64,000 bases of DNA from Sphingomonas kaistensis (lineage in GTDB: Bacteria > Pseudomonadota > Alphaproteobacteria > Sphingomonadales > Sphingomonadaceae). Positions 53,766 to 61,922 of this stretch are shown here, one piece after another (position 1 is the stretch's first letter; each line of letters opens with the position of its first letter). The notes beneath the pieces were generated by a model. The model did no database searches. It was given only the letters and a program-made list of their open reading frames with translations, and was not told where the DNA came from. Position numbers and translations under genes: made by a program. The stretch covers positions 2,725,998 through 2,789,997 of the forward strand of contig NZ_CP145607.1 of the NCBI RefSeq assembly GCF_036884275.1, given 5' to 3'.

Positions 53766-54920
53766 TCACCATTCGGCAAAGCTGCCGTCGCGGTGGCGCC
53801 AGATGGGGTTGCGCCAGCGATGGCCGTCCTTCGCCACCGCGCGCACCTTGTCCTCGTCGACCGTGATGCCGAGGCCAGGCTTGTCCGGGATCGGCAGAAA
53901 GCCGTCGACGGGGGTCAGCACCTCCGGATCGGTGACGAACTCCAGCAGGTCGTGCCCGACATTGTAGTGAATGCCGAGGCTCATCTCCTGAATCGCGACG
54001 TTGGGCGCATTGGCCGCGATCTGCAGGCAAGCGGCCAGCGCCAGCGGCCCCAGCGGGCAATGCGGCGCGACCGCCACATCATAGGCTTCGGCCATCGCCG
54101 CGATCCGGCGGCATTCGCTGATCCCGCCGGCGTGGCTGAGGTCGGGCTGGATGATGTCCACCGCGCCGCGCTCGAAGAACGGTTTGAAGTCCCAGCGTGA
54201 ATAAAGCCGCTCGCCCAGCGCGATCGGGGTCGACACCAGAGCCGCGATGTCGGCCAGGCCTTCGGGATTTTCGCTGAGCAGCGGTTCCTCGATGAATAAG
54301 AGCCCCAGCGGCTCCAGCACCTTGGCCAGCTGCTTGGCCATCGGCCGATGCACCCGGCCGTGGAAATCCAGCCCGACATCCATCCCCTGTGCCTGCGCCG
54401 CCTCGACGCGGCTGATCACCTCGTCGAACAGCTTGGGCGTGCCGATCCAGTCGAGGTCGGCGGTGGCGTTCATCTTGACCGCGCTGAAGCCTTGCGCCTT
54501 GCGCGCTGCCGCCGCGCTGTCGATCTCGTGCGGCTTGTCCCCGCCGATCCAGGCATAAGCGCGGATCCGGTCGCGCACACGCCCGCCCATCAGTTCCCAC
54601 GCGGGCACGCCCAGCGCCTTGCCCTTCAGATCCCACAACGCCTGGTCGAGCCCCGACAGCGCGCTCATCAGCACCGCGCCGCCACGATAGAAGCCGCCGC
54701 GATAGGCGATCTGCCAGATGTCCTCGATCCGCGCCGCGTCATGCCCGATGAAGCGGTCGCGGATCGCTTCGTAGGCGCCGTTCACCGCCTCGGCATGACC
54801 TTCGAGGCTCGCTTCGCCCCAGCCGTGCGCGCCGTCCACCGTTTCGACCCGCACGAACAGCCAGCGCGGCGGCACCAGGAAGGTCTCGATCCGGCCGATC
54901 TTGAGCTCGGGCATGGGCAT
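53766..54920 (-). CDS. dgoD: D-galactonate dehydratase
   Basis: A 384-residue enolase-superfamily enzyme converting D-galactonate to 2-keto-3-deoxy-galactonate. The family Mg ligands and catalytic residues are in GLDFHGRVHRPMAKQL, LLFIEEPLLSENPEG and IALGERLYSRWDFKPF; the DgoD tail signature is DLSHAGGISECRRIAAMAEA and VAPHCPLGPLALAACLQ. The start ATG 54920 overlaps the GH1-like stop by one base (TAATG). Confidence 0.95.
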   Translation of the reverse strand: MPMPELKIGRIETFLVPPRWLFVRVETVDGAHGWGEASLEGHAEAVNGAYEAIRDRFIGHDAARIEDIWQIAYRGGFYRGGAVLMSALSGLDQALWDLKGKALGVPAWELMGGRVRDRIRAYAWIGGDKPHEIDSAAAARKAQGFSAVKMNATADLDWIGTPKLFDEVISRVEAAQAQGMDVGLDFHGRVHRPMAKQLAKVLEPLGLLFIEEPLLSENPEGLADIAALVSTPIALGERLYSRWDFKPFFERGAVDIIQPDLSHAGGISECRRIAAMAEAYDVAVAPHCPLGPLALAACLQIAANAPNVAIQEMSLGIHYNVGHDLLEFVTDPEVLTPVDGFLPIPDKPGLGITVDEDKVRAVAKDGHRWRNPIWRHRDGSFAEW

Positions 54921-56227
54921 TACGCGCTCTCCGGCTGCGATTGCGACTGATTGCCAAGCGCCAGGCCCTTGTCCTGCGCTTCGACCCCCTTGCCCGCATA
55001 ATCGTCGCGCGGGGGCCAGCAATCGTGGCCGATCGGCTTGATCGGAACCGCCAGGCACACCGACGAGGCCGGAAGCACGTCGCGCCAATCCTTGATCAGC
55101 TGCTTGTAGGCCTTGCCCACGTTGCGCAGATTGCGGTTGAGATCATACAGCCCAAGCGGGTTCACGTTGCCGTTCTTCTCACGCAGCGCGGTATCCCAAT
55201 CGACCTGATCGGTTAGGCTGTACCAGGTGAATCCGACGGTCGGGATACCCACGTTGCGCAGGCGCAGCACGTTGGCCCATTCCTTCCACAGCCACTGTAC
55301 CGCCTCCTGCCCCGTCGGCCCTTCGCGCAAATTGGTCTCCGTGTGCATGATCGGGAGGCGGTAGCGGTTGTGATATTGCCGCGTGATCTCGCAATAACCG
55401 AAGGTCTCGCCCGCCGCTTCGGTCCGCCCGTCGGCATGTACCCGGTGCTCGTTGGTCTTGTAATAATCGTTGCCGAGAATGCAGTGCTGTTTCAGCCGGT
55501 TGCCGAGGAAGAAATGATATTCCTCCCGGGTCATCCCGTTATCCATCAGATATTCGTACATCTCGCTGTCGACCCGCCGCCCGTAATTGAGGTCGAGCGT
55601 CAGGAAGCGGCGACTGTTCAGCACCTCGGCCGGGCCGATCGCGGCGGGGCTGTCGGCATGGAAATATTCGGATGATTCCGACTGAATGAAGATGGCGTCG
55701 GGCCGGCGCTTCAGGATTTCCACCATCGCCAGCACATTGGCTTTGACGATATGCTTGATCGCGGTGACGAAGCCCTGATCGCTTTGCAGCTGCTCGTTCC
55801 ACCAACCGTATTTGGCGCTAAAGACGGCGCAAATGAACATCTCGTTCACCGGCGTGTAGAGCTGGATCCACGGATATCGCTCGGCGAAATCGGCGGCGTA
55901 ATTGGCGAATTGCTGGCTGAAATCGGGGTTCTGGAAATTGCCGATCCAGTCGGGCACGCCGAAGTGGCAAAGATCGACGATCGGGGTGATTTCGCGGCGC
56001 TTGAGGTCGTTCAGCGTGAGATCGGCGAATTCCCAATCATATTTGCCGGGGCCGAGAAAGGTCTTGTGCAGCGGCGGACCGAAGCGGAGATATTCGATCC
56101 CCATCTCCTCGACGCAGTCGAAATCCTCGCGCCAGCGGCGATAATGATCCGACGCCTCCATCTGATCGACCCGGACCTTGCCGCCCTGGATGGTGGGGAT
56201 GCTGTTTTCGATCCCCGTGGCGAACAT
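54920..56227 (-). CDS. GH1-like glycoside hydrolase (putative beta-galactosidase)
   Basis: A 435-residue TIM-barrel protein. The acid/base region reads LYTPVNEMFICAVFSAKYG where classical GH1 has TxNEP, and the nucleophile region reads LPIMHTETNLREGPTG in place of I/VTENG. ITPIVDLCHFGVPDW matches GH1 strand 3. No signal peptide, so it would act on imported oligosaccharides. Its place in the galactose block suggests release of galactose, but the substrate is inferred. It is coupled to dgoD. Confidence 0.8.
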   Translation of the reverse strand: MFATGIENSIPTIQGGKVRVDQMEASDHYRRWREDFDCVEEMGIEYLRFGPPLHKTFLGPGKYDWEFADLTLNDLKRREITPIVDLCHFGVPDWIGNFQNPDFSQQFANYAADFAERYPWIQLYTPVNEMFICAVFSAKYGWWNEQLQSDQGFVTAIKHIVKANVLAMVEILKRRPDAIFIQSESSEYFHADSPAAIGPAEVLNSRRFLTLDLNYGRRVDSEMYEYLMDNGMTREEYHFFLGNRLKQHCILGNDYYKTNEHRVHADGRTEAAGETFGYCEITRQYHNRYRLPIMHTETNLREGPTGQEAVQWLWKEWANVLRLRNVGIPTVGFTWYSLTDQVDWDTALREKNGNVNPLGLYDLNRNLRNVGKAYKQLIKDWRDVLPASSVCLAVPIKPIGHDCWPPRDDYAGKGVEAQDKGLALGNQSQSQPESA

Positions 56228-56285
56228 GAAATTGGCGATACTTGCCTCCTGGCAGATGCGGCGCGTCGATGGGCGGCGACCCGGT

Positions 56286-57152
56286 TCAGCCGGCGAATGG
56301 CTGCTCCGCGATGCCCGTCACACCCGGTACCGTCATAAACAGCCCGCCCGCGTAAGGTTGCACGCCAAGCGCATCTTCGTTGAGCCCGATGCGGGCGCTG
56401 GTGATGAAAAGACGGTCGAGCGAAGCGCCGCCGAACGCCACGCTGGTCGGCCGCTGCACCGGCACTCGGATCTCGGCCAGCCGCTCCCCGCGCGGGGACA
56501 GGCGGCGCAGGCACCAGCCGTCCCAGAAGGCGATCCACAGGCAGCCTTCGGCATCCACCGTCATTCCGTCGGGATAGCCGTCGCCTTCGCCGAAGCGTAC
56601 CAGTTCGAGTTTGTTGAGCGGCGTCCCGTCGGGCGCCAAGTCGTAGCGATAGGTGATCTGGCGGCCGCTATCGTTGGCATACATGATCTTGCCGTCGGGG
56701 CTGAACGCCGGGCCGTTGGTGACCCGGAAGCCGTCGTCGATCCGGGCGCAGGCAAGTTTCTTGTCGATCCGGTAAAAGGCGCCGGTCGCTTCACGCTCCT
56801 CGTCGTCCATCGTGCCCGCGAAGAGCCGCCCGCTGCGGTCCACCTTGGCATCGTTGAAACGATTGCTTTCGCGGTCTTCCTCGGGATCGAACAACAGTTG
56901 GAACCGCTCGCGGTCGAGGTCGACGTGCGCGATCCCATGCTCGGTCCCGGCGATATAACCGCCGCTCGCCCGCGGGATCAGGCTGCCGATCCGATAGGGC
57001 GTCGCAATCTCGGCAAGATTGCCGCCATCGCCATCGAGCCGGAACGCCCTTCGACCCTTGATGTCGACGAAGGTGAGCTGCTGGCGCTCCGCATCCCAAT
57101 GCGGCCCTTCGCCCAGCAGGGCTTTCACATCGGCTATGCAGGTGATGTCCAT
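56286..57152 (-). CDS. SMP-30/gluconolactonase-family lactonase
   Basis: A 288-residue six-bladed beta-propeller lactonase. The metal ligands are visible: Glu in LLGEGPHWDAERQQ, Asn in VTNGPAFSPDGKIMYAND, Asp in GYPDGMTVDAEGCLW. It most likely hydrolyses D-galactono-lactone to galactonate, the step between galactose dehydrogenase and DgoD; arabinono- or gluconolactone cannot be excluded. It is the first gene of the minus-strand arm, 83 bases from divergent dgoK. Confidence 0.9.
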   Translation of the reverse strand: MDITCIADVKALLGEGPHWDAERQQLTFVDIKGRRAFRLDGDGGNLAEIATPYRIGSLIPRASGGYIAGTEHGIAHVDLDRERFQLLFDPEEDRESNRFNDAKVDRSGRLFAGTMDDEEREATGAFYRIDKKLACARIDDGFRVTNGPAFSPDGKIMYANDSGRQITYRYDLAPDGTPLNKLELVRFGEGDGYPDGMTVDAEGCLWIAFWDGWCLRRLSPRGERLAEIRVPVQRPTSVAFGGASLDRLFITSARIGLNEDALGVQPYAGGLFMTVPGVTGIAEQPFAG

Positions 57153-57181
57153 CGCGCCGCCCAGAATAACGTGGTCGCCGC

Positions 57182-57200
57182 ACAAGGGTAGGACCCTTGT
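57182..57200. promoter_or_regulatory. Perfect inverted repeat, candidate operator of the galactose block
   Basis: ACAAGGGT-AGG-ACCCTTGT: 8-bp arms, 3-base spacer, perfect. It lies in the 83-base gap between the divergent lactonase and dgoK genes and would overlap both promoters. No second copy was seen elsewhere in the window, and no regulator is encoded nearby. Confidence 0.65.
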
Positions 57201-57235
57201 CGCCCTTCGTCGCTTTTGTTGGCATGGACGCGGGC

Positions 57236-58117
57236 ATGTGGACAGACGGATATATCGCGGTCGACTGGGGCACCACGAACCGCCGTGCCTGGCGAATGCG
57301 TGACGGCCGGGTGGAGCAGGAATTCGCCGACGATCTCGGTTTCACCAGCGTCGCGGCGGGCGGCTTTCCCGCCGCCGTGCAGGACATCCGCGATCGGCTC
57401 GGCGATCTGCCGCTGCTGATGGCGGGGATGGTCGGTGCGCGCGGCGGCTGGGTCGACGCGCCGTACCTCCCCTGCCCGCTCGACCTCGCCACCCTCGCCG
57501 CCTCATTGATCGAGGTACCGAGCGAACGCGCTTTCATCGTCCCCGGCGCGTCCTTCGTCGACGGCCTGCGCGGCGATGTCATGCGCGGCGAGGAAACGCA
57601 GTTTTTCGGCGCGGTCGACGCCGGCCTTTGTTCGCCCGACGGCCTCATCTGCCATCCCGGCACGCATAACAAATGGGCGCTGATGCAAGGCGGGCGCCTA
57701 GTCTGGTTCCGCACGGTAATGACCGGCGAAATGTTCTCGATCCTCAAGGCACAAAGCCTGCTCAAGGCGTGGCTCGACACCCCCGCGCACCCCGGCAAAA
57801 CGTTTGAAGAAGGCGTCGCCCGCGGTCTCGAAGGCCGGGCGGTGACTGCCGACCTGTTCACCGTTCGCGCCCGCGTCCTGCTCGGCAGCCTTGCCGAAGC
57901 CGAGGTGTCGAGCTTCGTCAGCGGCCTTCTGATAGGCGCCGATGTGCGCACCGGCCTCAACGGCATGCCGCAGGGCGAGGTGATCGTCATGGGCCGCGGC
58001 GCGCTGACGCAGCTTTATGCGGCGGCCCTGACCCAGGCCGGCCGCGCCACTCGCCAGGTCGACGGCGAACAAGCCTTTCTCGCCGGCACCAACGCCATTG
58101 TGGAGCGACTGTCATGA
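57236..58117 (+). CDS. dgoK: 2-dehydro-3-deoxygalactonokinase
   Basis: A 293-residue kinase phosphorylating 2-keto-3-deoxy-galactonate at C6. DgoK signatures: YIAVDWGTTNRRAWRM at the N-terminus, MAGMVGARGGWVDAPYLPCP, and LICHPGTHNKWALMQGGRLV with the substrate region. MWTDGYIA at ATG 57236 is the chosen start (ATG 57224 possible); neither has a good ribosome-binding site. Its stop overlaps dgoA by four bases. Confidence 0.93.
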   Translation: MWTDGYIAVDWGTTNRRAWRMRDGRVEQEFADDLGFTSVAAGGFPAAVQDIRDRLGDLPLLMAGMVGARGGWVDAPYLPCPLDLATLAASLIEVPSERAFIVPGASFVDGLRGDVMRGEETQFFGAVDAGLCSPDGLICHPGTHNKWALMQGGRLVWFRTVMTGEMFSILKAQSLLKAWLDTPAHPGKTFEEGVARGLEGRAVTADLFTVRARVLLGSLAEAEVSSFVSGLLIGADVRTGLNGMPQGEVIVMGRGALTQLYAAALTQAGRATRQVDGEQAFLAGTNAIVERLS

Positions 58118-58743
58118 CCGCCGAAACCGACTTCGCCCGCTATCTCGCCGATTGCCCGCTGGTCGCGATCATCCGCGGCGTCACTCCCGACGAGGTCGTG
58201 GCGGTGGGTGAAGCGATCCTGTCGGCCGGCATCCACATCATCGAGGTGCCGCTGAACAGCCCGCATCCGTTCGAAAGCATCGATCGCTTGAGCCGGGCAC
58301 TCGGCGACCGTGCGCTCGTCGGCGCCGGCACCGTGCTCGACACGCTTAGCGTCGCCCGCGTCAAGGACGCCGGTGGTCGGCTGGTCGTCGCGCCCAACAC
58401 CAACGCCCAGGTGATCGCCGCCGCCGTGCAGGCCGGGATGGTCGCCGCGCCCGGTTACTTTACGCCGACCGAAGCCTTTGCCGCGCTCGATGCCGGTGCA
58501 CAGGCGCTGAAGCTTTTTCCGGCCGAAGGCGCTTCGCCCGCCATCCTCAAGGCCCAGCGCGCGGTGCTGCCGAGGCAAGTGCCGGTCCTCGTCGTCGGCG
58601 GGGTCCAGCCCGGCGACATGGCCAAATGGCGTGAGGCCGGCGCCAACGGCTTCGGTCTTGGCTCCGGTGTCTTCACCCCAGGCCGAAGTCCCGATGAGGT
58701 CCACGCCCGCGCCAAGGCCTATGTCGAGGCCGCCCGCTCATGA
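58114..58743 (+). CDS. dgoA: 2-dehydro-3-deoxy-6-phosphogalactonate aldolase
   Basis: A 209-residue class I aldolase splitting KDPGal into pyruvate and glyceraldehyde 3-phosphate. The KDPG/KDPGal family residues are clear: Glu in IIEVPLNSPHPFESI, the GAGTVLD motif, and the Schiff-base Lys in AQALKLFPAEGASPAIL. Coupled to dgoK (ATGA overlap) and to the galactose dehydrogenase gene (four-base overlap). KDPG of the Entner-Doudoroff route is an alternative substrate, but context favours KDPGal. Confidence 0.93.
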   Translation: MTAETDFARYLADCPLVAIIRGVTPDEVVAVGEAILSAGIHIIEVPLNSPHPFESIDRLSRALGDRALVGAGTVLDTLSVARVKDAGGRLVVAPNTNAQVIAAAVQAGMVAAPGYFTPTEAFAALDAGAQALKLFPAEGASPAILKAQRAVLPRQVPVLVVGGVQPGDMAKWREAGANGFGLGSGVFTPGRSPDEVHARAKAYVEAARS

Positions 58744-59669
58744 AGCCGATCCGCACCGCCATCATCGGCTTCGGCAAGATCGCCGAGGACCAGCACGTTC
58801 CCGCGATCGCCGGCAACCCTCGCTTCGAACTGGCGGCCAGCGTCAGCCGACAGGGCAATGGCCCCGCGCCCAACTTCATCTCGGCCGAGGATCTTCTCGC
58901 GTCCGGCCTTGAGTTCGAGGCGGCGGCGATCACCACGCCTCCCGGCCCCCGCTTCGAGATCGCCCGGCTGTGCATCGAGCGCGGGCTTCACCTGCTGCTC
59001 GAAAAGCCGCCCTGCGCGACGCTGGGCGAAGTCGAGGAACTGCGCCGCCTCGCCGCCGCCAAGGGCACTACGCTTTTCACCACTTGGCATGCGCAGCATA
59101 ATGGCGGGGTCGCGGCGGCAAAGAAGCTGCTTGCCGGCCAGCGCCTCAAGTCGATGCGCATCACCTGGCACGAAAACGTCCACAAATGGCATCCCGGCCA
59201 GCAATGGGTGTTCGATGCCGGCGGCTTCGGCGTGTTCGACCCCGGCATCAACGCCTTCTCGGTCGCCACCGCCATCCTGCCCGCGCCGCTGTTCGTTCGA
59301 GAAGGGACGCTCTACTTCCCGGCCAATGCCCACACTCCGATCGCCGCCGAACTTTCCTTCACCTCGCCCGCCGCGGACGGGCCGCTCAGCGCCAGCTTCG
59401 ACTGGCGCAAGACCGATGGCGAGGAATGGACGATTCTGATCGAGACCGCCGACGGCGCGCACCTCAAGCTCCTCGACGGCGGCGCGCGGCTGCAGCTCAA
59501 CGGCGACGAGGTCGCGGCGAGCGGGATCGGCGAATATCCCGACCTCTACGCCACCTTCGCCGACCTCATCGACCGCCGCGAAAGCCTGGTCGACGCCGAA
59601 CCCCTTCGTCTCGTTGCGGACTCGCTGCTGGTGTCGAAGCGCGAGATGGTCGACGCGGTGACGGTCTAG
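58740..59669 (+). CDS. Gfo/Idh/MocA-family dehydrogenase (D-galactose 1-dehydrogenase-like)
   Basis: A 309-residue NAD(P)-dependent sugar dehydrogenase. The Rossmann start is IRTAIIGFGKIAEDQHVPAI and the catalytic Lys is in GLHLLLEKPPCATLGEVEEL; HENVHKWHPGQQWVFDAGG is the substrate region. I recall it as resembling Gal of Pseudomonas/Rhodobacter, which oxidises D-galactose (and often L-arabinose) at C1 to the lactone. With lactonase and dgoD-K-A it completes the pathway. Start overlaps dgoA by four bases. Confidence 0.85.
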   Translation: MKPIRTAIIGFGKIAEDQHVPAIAGNPRFELAASVSRQGNGPAPNFISAEDLLASGLEFEAAAITTPPGPRFEIARLCIERGLHLLLEKPPCATLGEVEELRRLAAAKGTTLFTTWHAQHNGGVAAAKKLLAGQRLKSMRITWHENVHKWHPGQQWVFDAGGFGVFDPGINAFSVATAILPAPLFVREGTLYFPANAHTPIAAELSFTSPAADGPLSASFDWRKTDGEEWTILIETADGAHLKLLDGGARLQLNGDEVAASGIGEYPDLYATFADLIDRRESLVDAEPLRLVADSLLVSKREMVDAVTV

Positions 59670-59696
59670 CGTTGCCCTCGGCTGGGATCGTGGCAA

Positions 59697-61055
59697 GTGA
59701 ACGCTAAGCCATTGTCGCTCCTGACCTTCGCCATCGAAGCCACCGAGCAAGGCGACCGCTTCGTCCTCGACGTGTCGCCCTCCGATGGCAGCGGAGTCCG
59801 CCGCTACACTGTCAGCGGTCCCGATCCCGACGCCTTTTCCGCCTTGTTCGATGTCCTTCACGCCGACTTTGGCATCCGCCATCCGCATCATGTCGAGCGC
59901 ACCGCCGACTATCCCGCCCCGCCGTGGCGGCCGCTGATCACCGGCAATCTCCATCCCCGCATCCTGACGGGTTATGGCGACCCCGCCGTCTTGCGCTGCG
60001 ACGACGGCTGGTGGCTGGTCGCGACCTCCAACGACGCCCCCGATGCCTTTCCCATCCTCCACTCCGCCGACCTCGCAACCTGGCAGCCGAGGGGCTTCGT
60101 GTTCGAGGAAGGCCGAACCCCGGCCTGGACCGCCGCTGGGCTGAGAGTCGGCGACTTCTGGGCGCCGGAGATCGCCCGGGTCGGCGACGACTATTGGCTG
60201 AGCTACACCGCCCGCGCCCTCGACCGCACGCTCGCCATCGGCCTCGCCCGCGCCGCGCATCCCGCCGGGCCGTGGCAAGACAATGGCGAGCCGCTGCTGA
60301 CCGGCGCGGTCATCGACAGCCACGTCCATGTCGATGCCGATGGCACGCCGTGGCTCCTTTGGAAGAAAGACAGCAACAGCCTGTGGCCCCGCCCGCTGGC
60401 CGCGCTGCTGCGGGACAATCCGGGCCTCATCCCCCGCCTGTTCGAAAATGAGGGAGATCGCCGCACCGCCGCCTTCTGCGCGGCAATCCAGCCCTTCGCC
60501 AACAGCCGCCGCCCGATGGAGCGCTTTTTCCTGATGCAGCCGTTGATCCGGGCGGCGCTGGCCAACTGGCGCAAGGTCAAGCCCGCGCTGGAGGAGAGCG
60601 GGGTTGCCGACCATGTGATCGAGAACATGGCGACCCCGATCTACGCCCAGCCGATCGCCGCCGATGGCCGAAGCCTGCTTGGGCGACCGACGTTGCTTCT
60701 CGCCAACGACCTCGACTGGGAAGGGCATCTGATCGAAGGCCCCTATCTCACCCGCCAGAACGACCGCTACTTCCTGTTTTACGCCGGTAACGACTTCACC
60801 TCGCCGAGCTATGGCATCGGTTACGCCGTCGCCGACCGCCTGACCGGCCCCTATCGCAAGGCCCCCGAGCCGCTGCTCCGCTCACACCCTGATTGGTCGG
60901 CGCCCGGCCATGCCTCGGTATCGGTCGGCCCCGACGGCGAGCCGCACTTGTTCTTTCACGCTTTCCACCCCGGCACCGGCGGCTACAATGTGTTTCGCGC
61001 GCTGCTGACCGTCGGCCTTCAGTTCGATGGAGACGAGGTGCGGCTGGTCCCCTGA
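59697..61055 (+). CDS. GH43-like glycoside hydrolase with long insertion
   Basis: A 452-residue protein from GTG 59697. An N-terminal ~75-residue beta region precedes a five-bladed propeller: catalytic Asp candidates YGDPAVLRCDDGWWLVATSN and AVIDSHVHVDADGTPWLLWK; the general acid is Glu in EGHLIEGPYLTRQNDRYFLF. Between the last two lies an unusual ~90-residue helical insertion (ALLRDNPGLIPRLFENEGD to NMATPIYAQ). Probably arabinofuranosidase/xylosidase or galactanase type; its place suggests a galactose-containing glycan. No signal peptide seen. Confidence 0.8.
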   Translation: MNAKPLSLLTFAIEATEQGDRFVLDVSPSDGSGVRRYTVSGPDPDAFSALFDVLHADFGIRHPHHVERTADYPAPPWRPLITGNLHPRILTGYGDPAVLRCDDGWWLVATSNDAPDAFPILHSADLATWQPRGFVFEEGRTPAWTAAGLRVGDFWAPEIARVGDDYWLSYTARALDRTLAIGLARAAHPAGPWQDNGEPLLTGAVIDSHVHVDADGTPWLLWKKDSNSLWPRPLAALLRDNPGLIPRLFENEGDRRTAAFCAAIQPFANSRRPMERFFLMQPLIRAALANWRKVKPALEESGVADHVIENMATPIYAQPIAADGRSLLGRPTLLLANDLDWEGHLIEGPYLTRQNDRYFLFYAGNDFTSPSYGIGYAVADRLTGPYRKAPEPLLRSHPDWSAPGHASVSVGPDGEPHLFFHAFHPGTGGYNVFRALLTVGLQFDGDEVRLVP

Positions 61056-61804
61056 AGCAGCGCAACGGCCGCCTCGTACAACTTGCTGCTTGCCGCCGCG
61101 ACGATCGAGCCGGGTTCGAAATCGCTGCCGCCGTGCCAGTCGCCGATGACCCCGCCCGCGCCGCGCACCACCGGCACCAGCGCCGCCCAGTCGTGGCGAT
61201 GCAGTTTGTTTTCGATCACGAGATCGAGATGCCCCGCCGCCAGCCGGGCATAAGCGAGCGCGTCATAGCCGAACCGCGTCAACCGCGCCGCCCGCCGCAC
61301 CCGCTCGAAGGCTTCGGCCTCGGCCCCGTCGAACAGATAGGGATCGGTCGACGACAGCCGTGCGTCGGCGAGATTGGTGCAGCCAGACACGCGCACCTCT
61401 TCGCCGTTCAGCGTCGTGCGCCCCGGCAGGCCGATCATCAGTTCGTCCAGCGCCGGGGCGTCGATGAAGCCGGCGACGGGCTCGCCATCCTCCAGCAGCG
61501 CCACCAACGTCGTCCAGCTCGGCAGGCCGCAGATCAGGGCGCGGGTCCCGTCCACCGGATCGAGCAGCCAGCGCCGCCGCGCGTCCGGCCGCACCAGCCC
61601 ATATTCCTCGCCCTCGATTCCGTCGTCGGGAAACGCCGCCTCGATCGCCGCCCGAAGGGCGCGTTCGGCACCACGGTCGAGTTCGGTGACGGGGTCATAG
61701 CCGCCCTCCCCCGCCTTGTTGTCGGCGCCCGGCACCGCGGCGCCGAGCGTGACCCCTCGGGCGGTGGCGGAGAGTTGATGAAGAAAGGGCAAAAGGTCGG
61801 GCAT
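61019..61804 (-). CDS. Inositol-monophosphatase-family phosphatase (HisN-like)
   Basis: A 261-residue Mg-dependent sugar/alcohol phosphatase. Motifs: YDPVTELDRGAERALR, GIEGEEYGLVRPDARRRWLL with the metal Glu, and DPVDGTRALICGLPSWTTLV; a second Asp lies in HRHDWAALVPVVRGAGG. Pattern is closest to HisN-type histidinol phosphatases, but inositol- or sugar-phosphate use is possible. Its 3' end overlaps the GH43-like 3' end by 37 bases. A 37-base repeat begins 23 bases upstream of its start. Confidence 0.88.
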   Translation of the reverse strand: MPDLLPFLHQLSATARGVTLGAAVPGADNKAGEGGYDPVTELDRGAERALRAAIEAAFPDDGIEGEEYGLVRPDARRRWLLDPVDGTRALICGLPSWTTLVALLEDGEPVAGFIDAPALDELMIGLPGRTTLNGEEVRVSGCTNLADARLSSTDPYLFDGAEAEAFERVRRAARLTRFGYDALAYARLAAGHLDLVIENKLHRHDWAALVPVVRGAGGVIGDWHGGSDFEPGSIVAAASSKLYEAAVALLQGTSRTSSPSN

Positions 61805-61826
61805 TGGAGTCAGTCGGGCTGGGAAA

Positions 61827-61863
61827 GGGAAAAACGCATAGGGTCCACTTCGTCCACTTCGCC
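61827..61863 (-). repeat. 37-base interspersed repeat, copy B
   Basis: On the minus strand: GGCGAAGTGGACGAAGTGG, then ACCCTATGCGTTTTTCCC. It differs from the copy at 48444 at two positions only and lies in the intergenic region between the MFS transporter and the phosphatase. Confidence 0.8.
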
Positions 61864-61922
61864 CGTTTTTCCAATCACCAAAGGGGTTTGGCGGCCGCCA
61901 TCCTACATTGCAAGGGCGCCGG

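Noticed and set aside
58719..60728. 669-codon minus-strand frame opposite the galactose dehydrogenase and GH43-like genes
   Set aside because: Spans two real genes antisense and has no domain; the plus-strand genes carry clear motifs.
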